A stretch of 64,000 nt of DNA from Palsa-744 sp963734815 (GTDB lineage: Bacteria; Actinomycetota; Thermoleophilia; Solirubrobacterales; Solirubrobacteraceae). The translations under genes were made by a program, and so were the position numbers. Numbering within the stretch: the first letter of the stretch is position 1; each line of letters opens with the position of its first letter. Below the pieces are notes generated by a model that did not search any database, was not told the DNA's origin, and saw nothing but the letters and a program-made list of their open reading frames with translations. Shown piece by piece: positions 8,170-16,514 of this stretch. Location: NCBI GenBank assembly GCA_963734815.1, contig CAVTIH010000002.1, positions 806,001 through 870,000 on the forward strand. The letters are read 5' to 3'.

Positions 8170-9543
8170 TCAGCGGGCTCGGATGGCGAGGGTGTCGAGG
8201 TCGTAGGCGAGGATCGCCCACCCCGTCCAGGTTCTCATCCCGTCATCGCCCTTCAGCCTGGTTCGGCGTAGCCCGTAGCTGCGCTTGAGGTGACTGATGC
8301 GGCCCTCGATACCGGTTCGGTAGCGGGCTCTGCGCTTGCGGGTCCTGCGCGACCCAGGCTCGTGGCGGCCGGAGATCTGGATCTGCTGCTCGGTGAGATC
8401 GGGGAACGCGTCTTTGGTGGGGCCGGCCTGGAAGCCGCCGTCGCAGACGATCTCCTTGAGCGTGATCCCGGCATGTTCGAGCTCGAGCGCGGTCTGGGGC
8501 AGTAGCCGGTTCTCGGCGGGGTTGCCGGGCGCGTGGCCGGCGGGCAGGATGAGCCCGCGGGCGCCCTTGCGGGTGTTCTCCGTGACCTCGCAGATCTGGG
8601 CTACGTACCCAAACTCCGTGGGTTTGCCGAACTTGCCCTTGCGGATCGGCCGCGCATCGGGGTCGGCGAGTGACACCAGCCGGTTGGTGATCTTCAATCC
8701 CTTTGAGCGACGGTCGATCTGCTCGGTGACCTTCTCGCAGCGCGCAGCGAGCTGCTCGAGCCTGACGGCTGCTCTGAGCTTGGCCTGAGCGCCGCGGCCA
8801 CGCGCCGCGGCCCTGGCCTGCACGGCGAGCCGTTGTGCCTCTCTCACCGAGCGTGCGATCAGCCGCCCGGCACGCTCGTTGAGCTTCATCACCTCCGCCT
8901 TGGCTTGACCGGTGCGACGCGCGAGTGTCTTTGAGATCGCGCGGACAGCCCGCCCAACCGAACGCGAACGATCCGTAACCCGCGTCGTCTTGCCCTTGAT
9001 CAGCGCCGTGAGCTTCTTGCCCTCTCGTGCGAGCACCCGCACGCCTTGCAACGCGAGCATCGCATCGGAGGGGTAGCGGATGTCCGCCTCCACGACTGTC
9101 GAGTCGATCCTCGCTGCCCGCGCACGAAAACGCGTCTCGCGCTGGGCCTTGGAGATCACCACCCTGGTGATCTCCTGCACGACCTCGGCGCCCAGCCTGC
9201 GGGCGAGCTTGCGGACCGTCGACTCCTCCGGCACACCCTGATCGAGCGCGATCAGGCAGAAGCGCCGCAGGTGCAACGAGTCTGAAACCTCCCGCACCAG
9301 CGTCTCGTAGCCCCAGCCAGTGCGCTGCTTGATCACCATCAACCGCACGAAGCTCGCGATCGAGATCGACGGGCGGCCACGACCACGCGCGCCCTGCTCC
9401 CATGCAGCCGCGATCGGCTCCAGCAGCAGCGGATCGGACAGCACCGCATCCAGACGAGCGAGATCCTCGGGTAGCTCCCGCGCCTCGATCGGCAGCACCT
9501 CGTCCCACAAGCACTCCACCTGCCCGCCACACAGCGTGAGCAT
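8170..9543 (-). CDS. IS transposase (DDE type, IS1182/ISNCY-like)
   Basis: This 457-residue transposase starts at ATG 9543 behind a GGAGG. The N-terminal domain, GRPSISIASFVRLMVIKQRT...YETLVREVSDSLHLRRF, is the DUF772-type transposase N-terminus. The catalytic domain shows RIDSTVVEADIRYPSD (first Asp), EIVCDGGFQAGPTKDAF (second Asp) and GIEGRISHLKRSYGLRR (Glu), the expected DDE triad. An Arg/Ala-rich helical insertion sits between the first two catalytic Asp residues. It is full length with no frameshift, so the element may still be active. Confidence 0.9.
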   Translation of the reverse strand: MLTLCGGQVECLWDEVLPIEARELPEDLARLDAVLSDPLLLEPIAAAWEQGARGRGRPSISIASFVRLMVIKQRTGWGYETLVREVSDSLHLRRFCLIALDQGVPEESTVRKLARRLGAEVVQEITRVVISKAQRETRFRARAARIDSTVVEADIRYPSDAMLALQGVRVLAREGKKLTALIKGKTTRVTDRSRSVGRAVRAISKTLARRTGQAKAEVMKLNERAGRLIARSVREAQRLAVQARAAARGRGAQAKLRAAVRLEQLAARCEKVTEQIDRRSKGLKITNRLVSLADPDARPIRKGKFGKPTEFGYVAQICEVTENTRKGARGLILPAGHAPGNPAENRLLPQTALELEHAGITLKEIVCDGGFQAGPTKDAFPDLTEQQIQISGRHEPGSRRTRKRRARYRTGIEGRISHLKRSYGLRRTRLKGDDGMRTWTGWAILAYDLDTLAIRAR

Positions 9544-9669
9544 CACACCTCCACCGGGTTGAAAACCAATTCATGAGCAGGTGAATCGTCCTGAACACAG
9601 CGGACAGACCCAGTGGTTCTGACCGGCCCGGATGGGACCCTCACCACACCCGAAAGACAGGAGGCGCTG

Positions 9670-10209
9670 ATGCCCGGACCAGGACGCAACGAGCTCTGCC
9701 CATGCGGCTCAAATCGCAAGGTCAAGCGCTGCTGCGGCCAGCAACGCGGACCCTCGCAGGAACAGCTCGCGCGCGCTCACGTCGCACTACTCGCACGCGA
9801 CGCCACCGCCGACCTGCAAGGCCTCTCTGAGAGAGCCCTGGACCACCTCTGGCAGCAGCTCCTCGACATTCCCGCCACCGACCTCTCGCTGCTCGTGACC
9901 CTGCCAAAGCTCATCGGCCCAGACCTCAAACGCCTGCAAGAAGCCATCTCCAGGGACGACCCCGACTGGGGCTGGGACGCCCTCACCACCGTCGCAGAAC
10001 AGATCGACACACCCCAGCAGCGAGCCAAGCTCGCCGCCGCGCTCGTCCGTCTACGCGACCAACAACGCCTCACCCGCCAGCAAGCCGCCGCCGCGCTCCT
10101 AGACCTCGACAGCCGATCCACACGCTTCATCGCCGCCAGCCTCCTCGACGCCGTCGCAATCTCAGTCGGCGTCGAACATACCCCCGGCGGCCTCCACCTC
10201 GCCGCCTAA
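9670..10209 (+). CDS. SEC-C zinc-motif protein carried by the IS
   Basis: This 179-residue protein starts at ATG 9670 behind a strong AGGAGG. Near the N-terminus NELCPCGSNRKVKRCCGQQ is a textbook SEC-C zinc-binding motif (CXCX8CC), as found at the SecA C-terminus and in many small proteins. The rest is a Leu/Ala/Gln/Asp-rich helical domain with repeated LLARDATAD, RLQEAISRDDPDWGWDAL and LARLRDQQRLTRQQAAAAL-like helices. No enzyme motif is visible. Because it lies between the terminal repeats and has its own ribosome-binding site, it is an accessory gene of the element. It might regulate transposition or target choice, which is inference. Confidence 0.8.
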   Translation: MPGPGRNELCPCGSNRKVKRCCGQQRGPSQEQLARAHVALLARDATADLQGLSERALDHLWQQLLDIPATDLSLLVTLPKLIGPDLKRLQEAISRDDPDWGWDALTTVAEQIDTPQQRAKLAAALVRLRDQQRLTRQQAAAALLDLDSRSTRFIAASLLDAVAISVGVEHTPGGLHLAA

Positions 10210-10216
10210 CCCCACA

Positions 10217-10234
10217 CATTTATCCGGGGGAAGT
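10217..10234 (-). repeat. IS right terminal inverted repeat
   Basis: The complement of this segment is ACTTCCCCCGGATAAATG, identical to the left end. Confidence 0.85.
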
Positions 10235-10236
10235 AA

Positions 10237-10380
10237 CTAGCTTTTGAGGCGTGAGTCGGCGGGGTCGTACCCGTACGTCTTCAGCCAGGCGCGGCGGGCG
10301 CGAACGATCATCGCCTGCACGGCGGGTGCCTGCGAATGTTCCTCGTAGCCACGACCATCGATCTCTCCAACTGACTTCAT
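10237..10380 (-). CDS. Hypothetical 47-residue protein ending at the IS junction
   Basis: ATG 10380 opens KSVGEIDGRGYEEHSQAPAVQAMIVRARRAWLKTYGYDPAD and the stop TAG overlaps the IS target duplication. Joining the left and right flanks in silico keeps the same TAG, so the insertion landed at the stop codon and did not truncate the product. The protein is polar and likely helical; the family is unknown. Confidence 0.4.
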   Translation of the reverse strand: MKSVGEIDGRGYEEHSQAPAVQAMIVRARRAWLKTYGYDPADSRLKS

Positions 10381-10804
10381 CTCAGACGCTCCATTCGTCG
10401 TCGCGGAAGTGCCTGTATTGGGCCGATGGATGAGCGCCATGCCAAGGAAGGGTAAGTCAGGATGCACCACAGTCAAGCTGGCCGAACATACGCCTAACGG
10501 CTTGCGGAACCGTACCAGATTGTTCTACGGATGGAATTCACAGCAAAGCAGCCTTGAATGGAGGTTCGGGTCGGTACCCGAAAACCCTTTGATTTGCTGG
10601 CATTCTCGGCACAGGAGGTACCTTTGGCGACACCCGCTGCCGATCTGCGCCACTCCGCCGCCGTTTCGATGCGCGGAGCACAGACGCCCGCCGAGTCCGC
10701 CTGGAATGTCTCCGTCCGGCTCACGCAGCCATAGCCGGGGCCACTGAGACCACTCGCGTGCACCTCACGCGGAGGGGTACGAAGCCTCATTCACGAAGCC
10801 CGGG
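10381..10804. other. Gene-poor segment right of the IS
   Basis: No convincing gene was found. Composition is visibly less GC-rich than the surroundings. A perfect hairpin TTCGGGT-CGGT-ACCCGAA lies at 10565-10582 and could be a terminator or a relic. The open frames here have no recognisable protein character. Together with 6890-7310 this frames the IS in a region of atypical composition. Confidence 0.5.
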
Positions 10805-10810
10805 TAGAAT
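10805..10810 (+). promoter_or_regulatory. Probable -10 box (TAGAAT) of the zinc-ribbon/discoidin gene
   Basis: TAGAAT ends nine bases before the GTG at 10820, so the transcript would start within a few bases of the start codon. An ATG at 10813 opens an 8-codon frame that would be out of phase; it may be outside the mRNA. Confidence 0.45.
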
Positions 10811-10819
10811 CAATGTGCA

Positions 10820-11995
10820 GTGCACACGTTGCTCGCTGATCCTCCGGCCGCGCCGAGCCCTGAACAGCCGACGGCTTCGTTGACTCCGGCGGTCCCGCCC
10901 GAGGGCGGGACGGGCGGGTCCGACGGCGCGGACAGCTCCGAGTCGCTCGCGCAAGAGCACGTCTGCGCGTACTGCGGCTCACCGCTGCAGGGCGACCAGC
11001 AATGGTGCCTGCACTGCGGCGGCTGCGAGCCCGGCAGCTTGAGCGAGCGGCCCAACCTGCGCCCGCTGACGGTGCTGGCGCTGACCGCCGCGATCCTCGC
11101 GATCGGCGCCGCGGTGGCGGTGGCTGCCGCGATCAACGAACACAGTGCGCCACGCTCCGCCACAGTCGCGCTGGTGCCCGCGACGACGCCTACCGCCGCG
11201 GCGCCGACCACGCCCGCCGGGACGGCTCCCGGCACCGCGAGCACCCCCGGCGCGGCCGGCGGCGCCACCACACCCCACAGCTCCTCCAAAAGCCCCAACC
11301 TGCTGTTCCCACCGTCTTCGAGCACCAAACCGCCGAAGGTCACGGCGCCCACACCCACCCCCCAAGCGAGCGGCGAATCGAGCGGCTCCGGAGAATCGAG
11401 CGGTTCGGGCAGCGGCTCCGCGACAACGCCCTCGAACGCCACCACCACCGAAACCGGCACCTCGACGAGCGGATCGAAAGCGAACGAAGGCTCCTCGGGC
11501 AACAGCGAACCGCCGACCCCGATCCTGCTGGACACCAACGCCGCCACCACCTACAACCCCTACAACTATCCCGAATCCGGCTTCGGCGATCCCGGTTTGG
11601 CGATCGACGGAGAACCCACCACCGCGTGGACGGCGCAGGTGCAAGCGCACTCCTTCCCCAACATGGCGGAGGGTCTGCTGATCGATCTGCGCGAACCCAG
11701 CAAGCTCGGCAGCATCGAACTGCGCACCCCGACTCGCGGAATGACCGTCCAGGAGTACGGAGCCAACGGCGCCAAGGCGCCCACCACGATCACCGAACCG
11801 GGGTGGGTGGCGCTCAGCGACTCACACCAGCTGAAGAAGACCGTCACCCGCCTGAAGCTCCGCACCGCGGGCCACACCTTCCGCTGGCTGGTGGTGTGGC
11901 TTGTCAAGGCGCCCGCCTCCGCGCAAGGCACCCCCACAGCGCCCGGCCACGTGGCGCTCAGCGAAGTGGTGCTCTACCCGCCCGCTTCTTCTTAG
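10820..11995 (+). CDS. Zinc-ribbon membrane protein with extracellular discoidin-like domain
   Basis: This 391-residue protein has four parts. A cytoplasmic zinc ribbon, CAYCGSPLQGDQQWCLHCG, lies near residues 53-71. A membrane helix (LTVLALTAAILAIGAAVAVAAA) follows at about 85-108. A Pro/Thr/Ser-rich wall-spanning linker runs to about 235. The C-terminal domain, from NPYNYPESGFGDPGLAIDG and TTAWTAQ to LSEVVLY, has the pattern of a discoidin/F5-8C carbohydrate-binding fold. A zinc ribbon plus such a sensor domain suggests an envelope sensor or scaffold. The 3' end overlaps the convergent hydrolase gene by 38 bases. Glutamate is mostly GAA, unlike cytoplasmic genes here. Confidence 0.75.
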   Translation: MHTLLADPPAAPSPEQPTASLTPAVPPEGGTGGSDGADSSESLAQEHVCAYCGSPLQGDQQWCLHCGGCEPGSLSERPNLRPLTVLALTAAILAIGAAVAVAAAINEHSAPRSATVALVPATTPTAAAPTTPAGTAPGTASTPGAAGGATTPHSSSKSPNLLFPPSSSTKPPKVTAPTPTPQASGESSGSGESSGSGSGSATTPSNATTTETGTSTSGSKANEGSSGNSEPPTPILLDTNAATTYNPYNYPESGFGDPGLAIDGEPTTAWTAQVQAHSFPNMAEGLLIDLREPSKLGSIELRTPTRGMTVQEYGANGAKAPTTITEPGWVALSDSHQLKKTVTRLKLRTAGHTFRWLVVWLVKAPASAQGTPTAPGHVALSEVVLYPPASS

Positions 11996-12887
11996 CGGTT
12001 TTGCGCCCCTCCCACACCTCGTCAAGAAAGCCCGCGATCTCGCCCGTCAGCCGCTCCGGGTGCAGGCGCAACTCGACCAGCGAGTCGGCCTCCAGCAGGC
12101 GCCCGTTGGGCAGCTCCTCGGCGAGCATTCCCGCGTCGGAGAAGGGATGCACCGGGTCGCGCCGATGGCCGATCACCAGCGCCGGCGTCTCGAACGTGCG
12201 CCGCTCGTTGCGATGCGGTGCGACGCGCCCGAAGAACAGGCCCTGCAGCACCGCCGCGCCGGGCCCCGGCTCCTGACGGACGGTGTCCAGCAGCACGTTG
12301 CCGTAGTGGGGCAGCAGCCCGCGCGGGATCGCGCGAGCACCGCGCGCCACCAGCTTCATCACCGGCTCCCCGAACGTCAGCGCCACCAGGATCGGGGTGA
12401 AGGCGAGCGCGCTCGACAGCAGCGCGTTGTCGAGCACCGGCATCTCGATCACCATCCCCTGCAAGCGCCCGGGCGACTCCAGGGCGATCTCCAGGGCCGT
12501 GTTGGCGCCCAGCGAGGTACCCATCACCACCGCCCGCTCGACCTCCAGGTGATCCATCAACGCCACCACCTGGTCCCCGAAGAAGCGCATCGAGTAGCGC
12601 CACATGTCGCGCGGGCGCTCCGACTCGCCGTGACCCAGCAGATCGACAGTCACCACGCGGTTGCCGCGCGCGGCGAGTGCGCGGGCGAGCGGCGCGTGCA
12701 TCGTCTGGGCCAGCAACAGCCCGTGCACCAGGATCAGCGTGCGCTCCTGCGCCGCGGCATGCTCGGCCGCGTGCGCAGCGCGGGAGCGCGCAGAACTTTT
12801 GATCGGAGTTACGGCCGCTGGGCTGGAAGGGTCGGGGTGGTACTCCGTGTACGCGATCCGTTGCCCCTCGAACATGAAGTGCGCCAT
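11958..12887 (-). CDS. Alpha/beta hydrolase
   Basis: This 309-residue protein starts at ATG 12887 (AHFMFEGQRIAYTEYHPD). It shows the alpha/beta-hydrolase order: LILVHGLLLAQTMHAPLA for the oxyanion hole, VVTVDLLGHGESERP, the nucleophile elbow VVMGTSLGANTAL with Ser, and LVIGHRRDPVHPFSDA before the catalytic acid. RLHPERL may carry the His, although the usual GH dipeptide is absent. A basic, Ala-rich insertion (SSARSRAAHAAEHAAA) precedes the first strand. The lysine-rich tail overlaps the convergent neighbour by 38 bases. The substrate is unknown. Confidence 0.75.
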   Translation of the reverse strand: MAHFMFEGQRIAYTEYHPDPSSPAAVTPIKSSARSRAAHAAEHAAAQERTLILVHGLLLAQTMHAPLARALAARGNRVVTVDLLGHGESERPRDMWRYSMRFFGDQVVALMDHLEVERAVVMGTSLGANTALEIALESPGRLQGMVIEMPVLDNALLSSALAFTPILVALTFGEPVMKLVARGARAIPRGLLPHYGNVLLDTVRQEPGPGAAVLQGLFFGRVAPHRNERRTFETPALVIGHRRDPVHPFSDAGMLAEELPNGRLLEADSLVELRLHPERLTGEIAGFLDEVWEGRKTAKKKRAGRAPLR

Positions 12888-13056
12888 CGCTTCAGGGTAT
12901 CGCTGTGCACACGCTCGGGCGATGCCGTGGATCGCCCGAGCAGTGCGTGCCCCTCTCCTCTTGGCGCCCCGCCGGTGGGGGGGTTTCCCAATCCTTTCCC
13001 TTCGCGGCAGGTCGTCCGTCAGTTCAAACCCGCTACGCCCACGAAAGATGCGCTGG

Positions 13057-13062
13057 TACATT
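13057..13062 (+). promoter_or_regulatory. Probable -10 box (TACATT) of the SDR gene
   Basis: TACATT ends seven bases before ATG 13070, the leaderless arrangement seen repeatedly in the window. Confidence 0.4.
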
Positions 13063-13069
13063 GCACACC

Positions 13070-13957
13070 ATGGCTAAGTCGCCGCGTCTCATCGCCGGAC
13101 AGAACGCCGCGATCACCGGCGCCGCGCGCGGCATCGGCCGTGCCACGGCGCAGGCCTTCCTGGCAGCCGGAATGCGGGTGGCGATCGGCGACGTCGACCT
13201 CGCCACCGCCCAGCAGACCGCCGCCGAGCTGGGCCCCCGCACGGTTGCGCTGCCGCTGGACGTGACCGACCGCGACTCCTTCGCCCGCTTCCTCGACGCC
13301 AGCGAAGAGCAGCTCGGGCCGCTCGACGTGTTGGTCAACAACGCCGGGATCATGCCCGTCGGGCGGTTTCTCGACGAGGACGACCTCTCCGCACAGCGCA
13401 TCGTTGACATCAATCTGCACGGTGTGATTCTGGGGATGAAGCTGGGGCTCGCGCGGATGATTCCACGTGATCGTGGACACATAGTCAACATTGCCTCGCA
13501 GGCTGGCAAGTTGGGCACCGCCGGCATCGCCACCTACTCGGCCACCAAGCACGCCGTTGTCGGGCTCACCGAGTCGGTTCGCGGCGAGCTGCGTCTGATG
13601 GGCGCCCACATCGACTTGAGCTACGTGATGCCATACATCGTCAACACCGAGCTGGGCGACGGCTTGGGCCACGCGCGCGGCTTCTCCAACGTCGAGCCCT
13701 CCGAAGTGGCCGACGCGATCGTCGAGGCGCTGCAGCACGGCACCGTCGAAGTGTGGGTGCCCCGTTCCACCCGGCGCGCCTACCGGCTCGGCACACTGCT
13801 GCCGCGCTCGGTCACCGAGGGCATCGGTCATCTGGCGGGAGTCGATCGCGTGGTCGCCGACGCTGATGTCGAGGCGCGGCGCGAGTACGAGCTGCGCGCC
13901 GCGCGCTCCGAGCCGGCGCTGGCGTCGGCGCCGGAGCAGGCTCAGCTCACTGAGTAA
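13070..13957 (+). CDS. Short-chain dehydrogenase/reductase
   Basis: This 295-residue classical SDR has NAAITGAARGIGRATA as the TGxxxGIG cofactor loop, DVLVNNAGIMPVG, a Ser in NIASQAGKLG, and the YSATK catalytic Tyr/Lys pair. The Asp after the second strand (IGDVDLATAQ) favours NAD(H). The C-terminal extension EVWVPRSTRRAYRLGTLLP is typical of SDR family oxidoreductases in actinobacteria that act on lipids or steroids, but the substrate is not evident. The stop codon lies in the first copy of a 34-bp tandem duplication. Confidence 0.88.
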   Translation: MAKSPRLIAGQNAAITGAARGIGRATAQAFLAAGMRVAIGDVDLATAQQTAAELGPRTVALPLDVTDRDSFARFLDASEEQLGPLDVLVNNAGIMPVGRFLDEDDLSAQRIVDINLHGVILGMKLGLARMIPRDRGHIVNIASQAGKLGTAGIATYSATKHAVVGLTESVRGELRLMGAHIDLSYVMPYIVNTELGDGLGHARGFSNVEPSEVADAIVEALQHGTVEVWVPRSTRRAYRLGTLLPRSVTEGIGHLAGVDRVVADADVEARREYELRAARSEPALASAPEQAQLTE

Positions 13958-14009
13958 GCCACTCCGCGACGATCGTCAGCTCACTGAGTGAGCCACTCCG
14001 CGACGATCG
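13942..14009. repeat. 34-bp tandem duplication at a convergent gene junction
   Basis: Units 13942-13975 and 13976-14009 abut and differ at one base. The first holds the stop of the SDR gene, the second the last codons and stop of the dehalogenase. Collapsing the copies would make the two coding regions overlap tail to tail. Confidence 0.9.
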
Positions 14010-14859
14010 CGCCGATCTCCGGGCCTTTGTCCTCTTGCAGGAAGTGCCCGGCGTCCTCGATCGCGCGCGGCGGCGGCTGGCCGATCGCGCCGGCGAAGTT
14101 CTCCGCCACCGACATCGGCAGCACCGGGTCGGAGTCGCCCCACAGGATCAGCGTCGGGCGGGTGTCCTCGCGCAGCGCGTGCAGCGTGTGCCGGCCCTCC
14201 GCCGCGCCAGGGGCATCGGGCGCGAACGGGATCAGCCCCGGGAAGGCGCGCGCGCCGGCCTTCGAGGCGGCGTTCGGGTAGGGCGCCTCGTAGGCGGCGA
14301 TCACCTCATCGCCGGGGTCGTTCTTGCAGGCGCCCCTGACCAGCATTCCCACCGGCAGGTCCTCGGTGCGCGCGGTGAAGTCGCGGAACGCCAGCCACGC
14401 GTCCGACATCCGCTGGTTGCCGGTGAAGATGCCGCTGTCGGTGATCACGAGGCGGTCGATCCGCTCGGGGTGCTCCACGGCGAGGCGCAACCCGATCGGG
14501 CCGCCCCAGTCGTGTACAACCATCGTCGCGTTGCGCACGTCCAGTTCCTCGAGCAGCGCTGCCCCGAGCGCAACGTGGCGGTCGTAGGAGTACCAGCCGA
14601 TGTCGGTCGGCTTGTCCGAGCGCCCAAACCCGGCGTAGTCGGGGGCGATACAACGAAAGCCGGCATCCCTCACCGGCGGGATCACCTTGCGCCACAGAAA
14701 CGACCACGTCGGCTCTCCGTGCATGAAGATCACCGGCTGGCCCTCGCCCTCGTCGAGGTGCGCGAGACGCATCCCCTCCACCTCGCGGTAGTGCGCGTCG
14801 AAGGGAAAGTCCGGCAGACCCTCCAAGCGCTCGTCGGGGGTTCGCACCGTCTCGGGCAT
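13981..14859 (-). CDS. Haloalkane dehalogenase (HLD-I/DhlA-like)
   Basis: This 292-residue alpha/beta-hydrolase has MHGEPTWSFLWRKVIP, the HGEP oxyanion/halide motif with the halide-binding Trp, and IAPDYAGFGRSDKP. The nucleophile is MVVHDWGGPIGL with Asp at about 117, followed by the second Trp. LILWGDSDPVLP and DAGHFLQEDKG supply the acid and His. This combination is typical of haloalkane dehalogenases, which hydrolyse a carbon-halogen bond to an alcohol. Natural substrates in soil actinobacteria are mostly unknown. No transport or regulatory gene for dehalogenation is next to it. Confidence 0.88.
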   Translation of the reverse strand: MPETVRTPDERLEGLPDFPFDAHYREVEGMRLAHLDEGEGQPVIFMHGEPTWSFLWRKVIPPVRDAGFRCIAPDYAGFGRSDKPTDIGWYSYDRHVALGAALLEELDVRNATMVVHDWGGPIGLRLAVEHPERIDRLVITDSGIFTGNQRMSDAWLAFRDFTARTEDLPVGMLVRGACKNDPGDEVIAAYEAPYPNAASKAGARAFPGLIPFAPDAPGAAEGRHTLHALREDTRPTLILWGDSDPVLPMSVAENFAGAIGQPPPRAIEDAGHFLQEDKGPEIGAIVAEWLTQ

Positions 14860-14948
14860 CGCCGGACAGCATACTCTGCGACTTGCTCGGCGCTCGCGCC
14901 GCCGCTATGCCGTAGCGTCGCGGGATGGCGGAGCACGCGCGCCCGTGT

Positions 14949-14954
14949 TAGGCT
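14949..14954 (+). promoter_or_regulatory. Possible -10 box (TAGGCT)
   Basis: TAGGCT ends eight bases before ATG 14963, supporting the shorter start of the small membrane protein. Confidence 0.35.
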
Positions 14955-14962
14955 CGTTGGCG

Positions 14963-15199
14963 ATGCACGTGGCGGTCATGCAGCTGGCGCCGATCCTCGC
15001 GGAGAAGAGCCGGACGCCCTTCTACATCGCCGGCGGCCTGCTGGTCGTCTGGGCGGTCGTGGTATCGCTCGGGCTCGGGCTGCGCAAACCGGACTTCCCC
15101 GGCGGCCTTGCGGGGCAGCGAGCGGTGGTCGCCGTCACGGCGGTGTTGGTGGCGCTCACGATGACGATGGCGATCGTCACCTCCGGCGCGCCCGGGTAG
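14963..15199 (+). CDS. Small membrane protein, two helices
   Basis: From ATG 14963 the 78-residue product has two hydrophobic spans (FYIAGGLLVVWAVVVSLGLG and AVVAVTAVLVALTMTMAIV) joined by a loop RKPDFPGGLAGQ. This hairpin topology is common in small actinobacterial envelope proteins of unknown role. A GTG at 14945 in the same frame is possible but would lie upstream of the -10-like box. It stands alone between the dehalogenase and the ABC importer. Confidence 0.6.
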   Translation: MHVAVMQLAPILAEKSRTPFYIAGGLLVVWAVVVSLGLGLRKPDFPGGLAGQRAVVAVTAVLVALTMTMAIVTSGAPG

Positions 15200-15335
15200 A
15201 CAGACATCCTCAGCGGGCGAGGTGCTCTCACCCTCATACGCGCTGAATTGAGCGTGTAGCAAATGATTCAAGCGGGAAACCTAAGAGGGGACCCCTACTC
15301 GCTGTCCCCGTCCCGCAGACAAGGAGGAGGATGAG

Positions 15336-16499
15336 ATGTCCGACAGCGATCTGGTGCTCGACACAGTGGAGCGCCTGGAGCACTCCGACCGGGGGCCGGT
15401 GGGATTCAAGCCCGCTGAGCGGGCACCGGGATTCGACCGACGCGCGTTTCTGCGCCGCACCGCGCTGACCGGCGCGGCAGTCGGCTCGGTGAGCGCGCTG
15501 CTGGAGGCTTGCGGGTCCAGCGCCAGCTCCTCGTCGGGCGGCAACTCCGCCGCCGTTTTCGGCTCCCACCCCGAATACAAATTCGTGTTCGTCAACCACG
15601 TCACGACCAACTCGTTCTTCACCCCCACCCAGTACGGCATCTCCGACGCCTGCAAACTGCTCGGCTCAAGCTACGAGTGGACGGGCTCCGAAAGCGAAAA
15701 CATCAACCAGATGGTCAACGCCATCAACACCGCCGTCTCATCGGGCGCCCACGGGATCGCAGTGTCGCTGATCAGCAAGACCGCGTTCAACGTACCCATC
15801 GAAAACGCGCTGAAGGCGGGCATCCCAGTGGTCGCCTACAACGCCGACGCCCCCTCGCCCCCCAACAAACGCCTGGCCTACATCGGTCAGGACCTGAAAC
15901 TGGCCGGCGAACTGATGGGCAAGCGGATCGTCGCCGCCGTGGGCACCGGGGAAGTGGTCATCTTCACCGCCAATGCGGGCTCCGCCAACCTGCAGCCGCG
16001 CCTCCAAGGAGCCGAAAAGGCGATCAAGGAATCAGGAGCGCCGATCAAACTGACCACGATCGTGACCGGCTCCCTGGAATCGGGTGAGAAATCGGCGATT
16101 GAAGCCTACTGGACCGGCCATCCGAGCACGAAGGGGATGTATGCCGTCGACGGCGGCGACACCGCGGAACTGGCGGGCGTGATGCAGAAGCTCGGGCTGA
16201 CCGCCAAAGGCGTCAAGGCCGGCGGCTTCGATTTGACCGAAAAAACCCAGAAACTGCTCCACGAAGGCTATATCGAATTCACGATCGACCAGCAGCCCTA
16301 CCTGCAGGGGTTTCTGCCAGCCCTGCAACTGTTCCTGTGGCAAGTCTCCGGCTCCCTGACGGGTCCGGCGGAAGTCGACACGGGCCTGAAATTCATCGAC
16401 AAGGAAACCGTCACCCCCTACATCAACTCCAAGAGCCGCTTCGAGGGGACCTCCTCCGAACCGAAAGTGGTCCCGATCCCGGCGGGCACCGCCGCCTAG
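15336..16499 (+). CDS. Sugar ABC transporter substrate-binding protein (Tat-exported, probable lipoprotein)
   Basis: This 387-residue protein has a Tat-type signal (RRAFLRRTALTGAAVGS) followed by LLEACGSS, a possible lipobox Cys, and a Ser/Gly linker. The mature part is a type I periplasmic binding fold of the RbsB group: FVFVNHVTTNSFF, VSLISKTAFNVPIENALKAGIPVV, AGSANLQPRLQGAEKAIKE and YAVDGGDTAELAGVMQKLGL. It starts behind AAGGAGGAGG, one of the strongest ribosome-binding sites here. It is the first gene of a binding protein, permease and ATPase operon for a sugar or related solute. It uses GAA and AAA codons far more than the permease and ATPase. Confidence 0.9.
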   Translation: MSDSDLVLDTVERLEHSDRGPVGFKPAERAPGFDRRAFLRRTALTGAAVGSVSALLEACGSSASSSSGGNSAAVFGSHPEYKFVFVNHVTTNSFFTPTQYGISDACKLLGSSYEWTGSESENINQMVNAINTAVSSGAHGIAVSLISKTAFNVPIENALKAGIPVVAYNADAPSPPNKRLAYIGQDLKLAGELMGKRIVAAVGTGEVVIFTANAGSANLQPRLQGAEKAIKESGAPIKLTTIVTGSLESGEKSAIEAYWTGHPSTKGMYAVDGGDTAELAGVMQKLGLTAKGVKAGGFDLTEKTQKLLHEGYIEFTIDQQPYLQGFLPALQLFLWQVSGSLTGPAEVDTGLKFIDKETVTPYINSKSRFEGTSSEPKVVPIPAGTAA

Positions 16500-16514
16500 A
16501 GGGGGTCGGCGGCC

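Larger units (their letters stand above)
8057..10234. mobile_element. Insertion sequence, 2178 bp, with transposase and SEC-C passenger gene
   Basis: The ends are 18-bp perfect terminal inverted repeats: ACTTCCCCCGGATAAATG at 8057-8074 and its complement at 10217-10234. Between them are a transposase on the minus strand and a SEC-C-motif gene on the plus strand, transcribed divergently from a ~125-bp gap. The transposase resembles the DDE enzymes of the IS1182/ISNCY type. Both genes end close to a terminal repeat, so the passenger is inside the element and not captured host sequence. The element lies just behind the stop of the small gene at 10237-10380, which it does not disrupt. Confidence 0.85.
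8053..10238. other. 4-bp target-site duplication AACT flanking the IS
   Basis: AACT occurs directly outside both terminal repeats, at 8053-8056 and 10235-10238. One further matching T makes the exact boundary ambiguous by a base. A matching duplication argues for a simple, fairly recent transposition event. Confidence 0.65.

Noticed and set aside
10565..10582. Strong intrinsic terminator at the perfect hairpin
   Set aside because: The stem is perfect but lacks a T-run on either side and no gene ends nearby, so a terminator call is not supported.
10409..10790. Open frames on both strands right of the IS
   Set aside because: Composition and residue content look random; no ribosome-binding site or domain.
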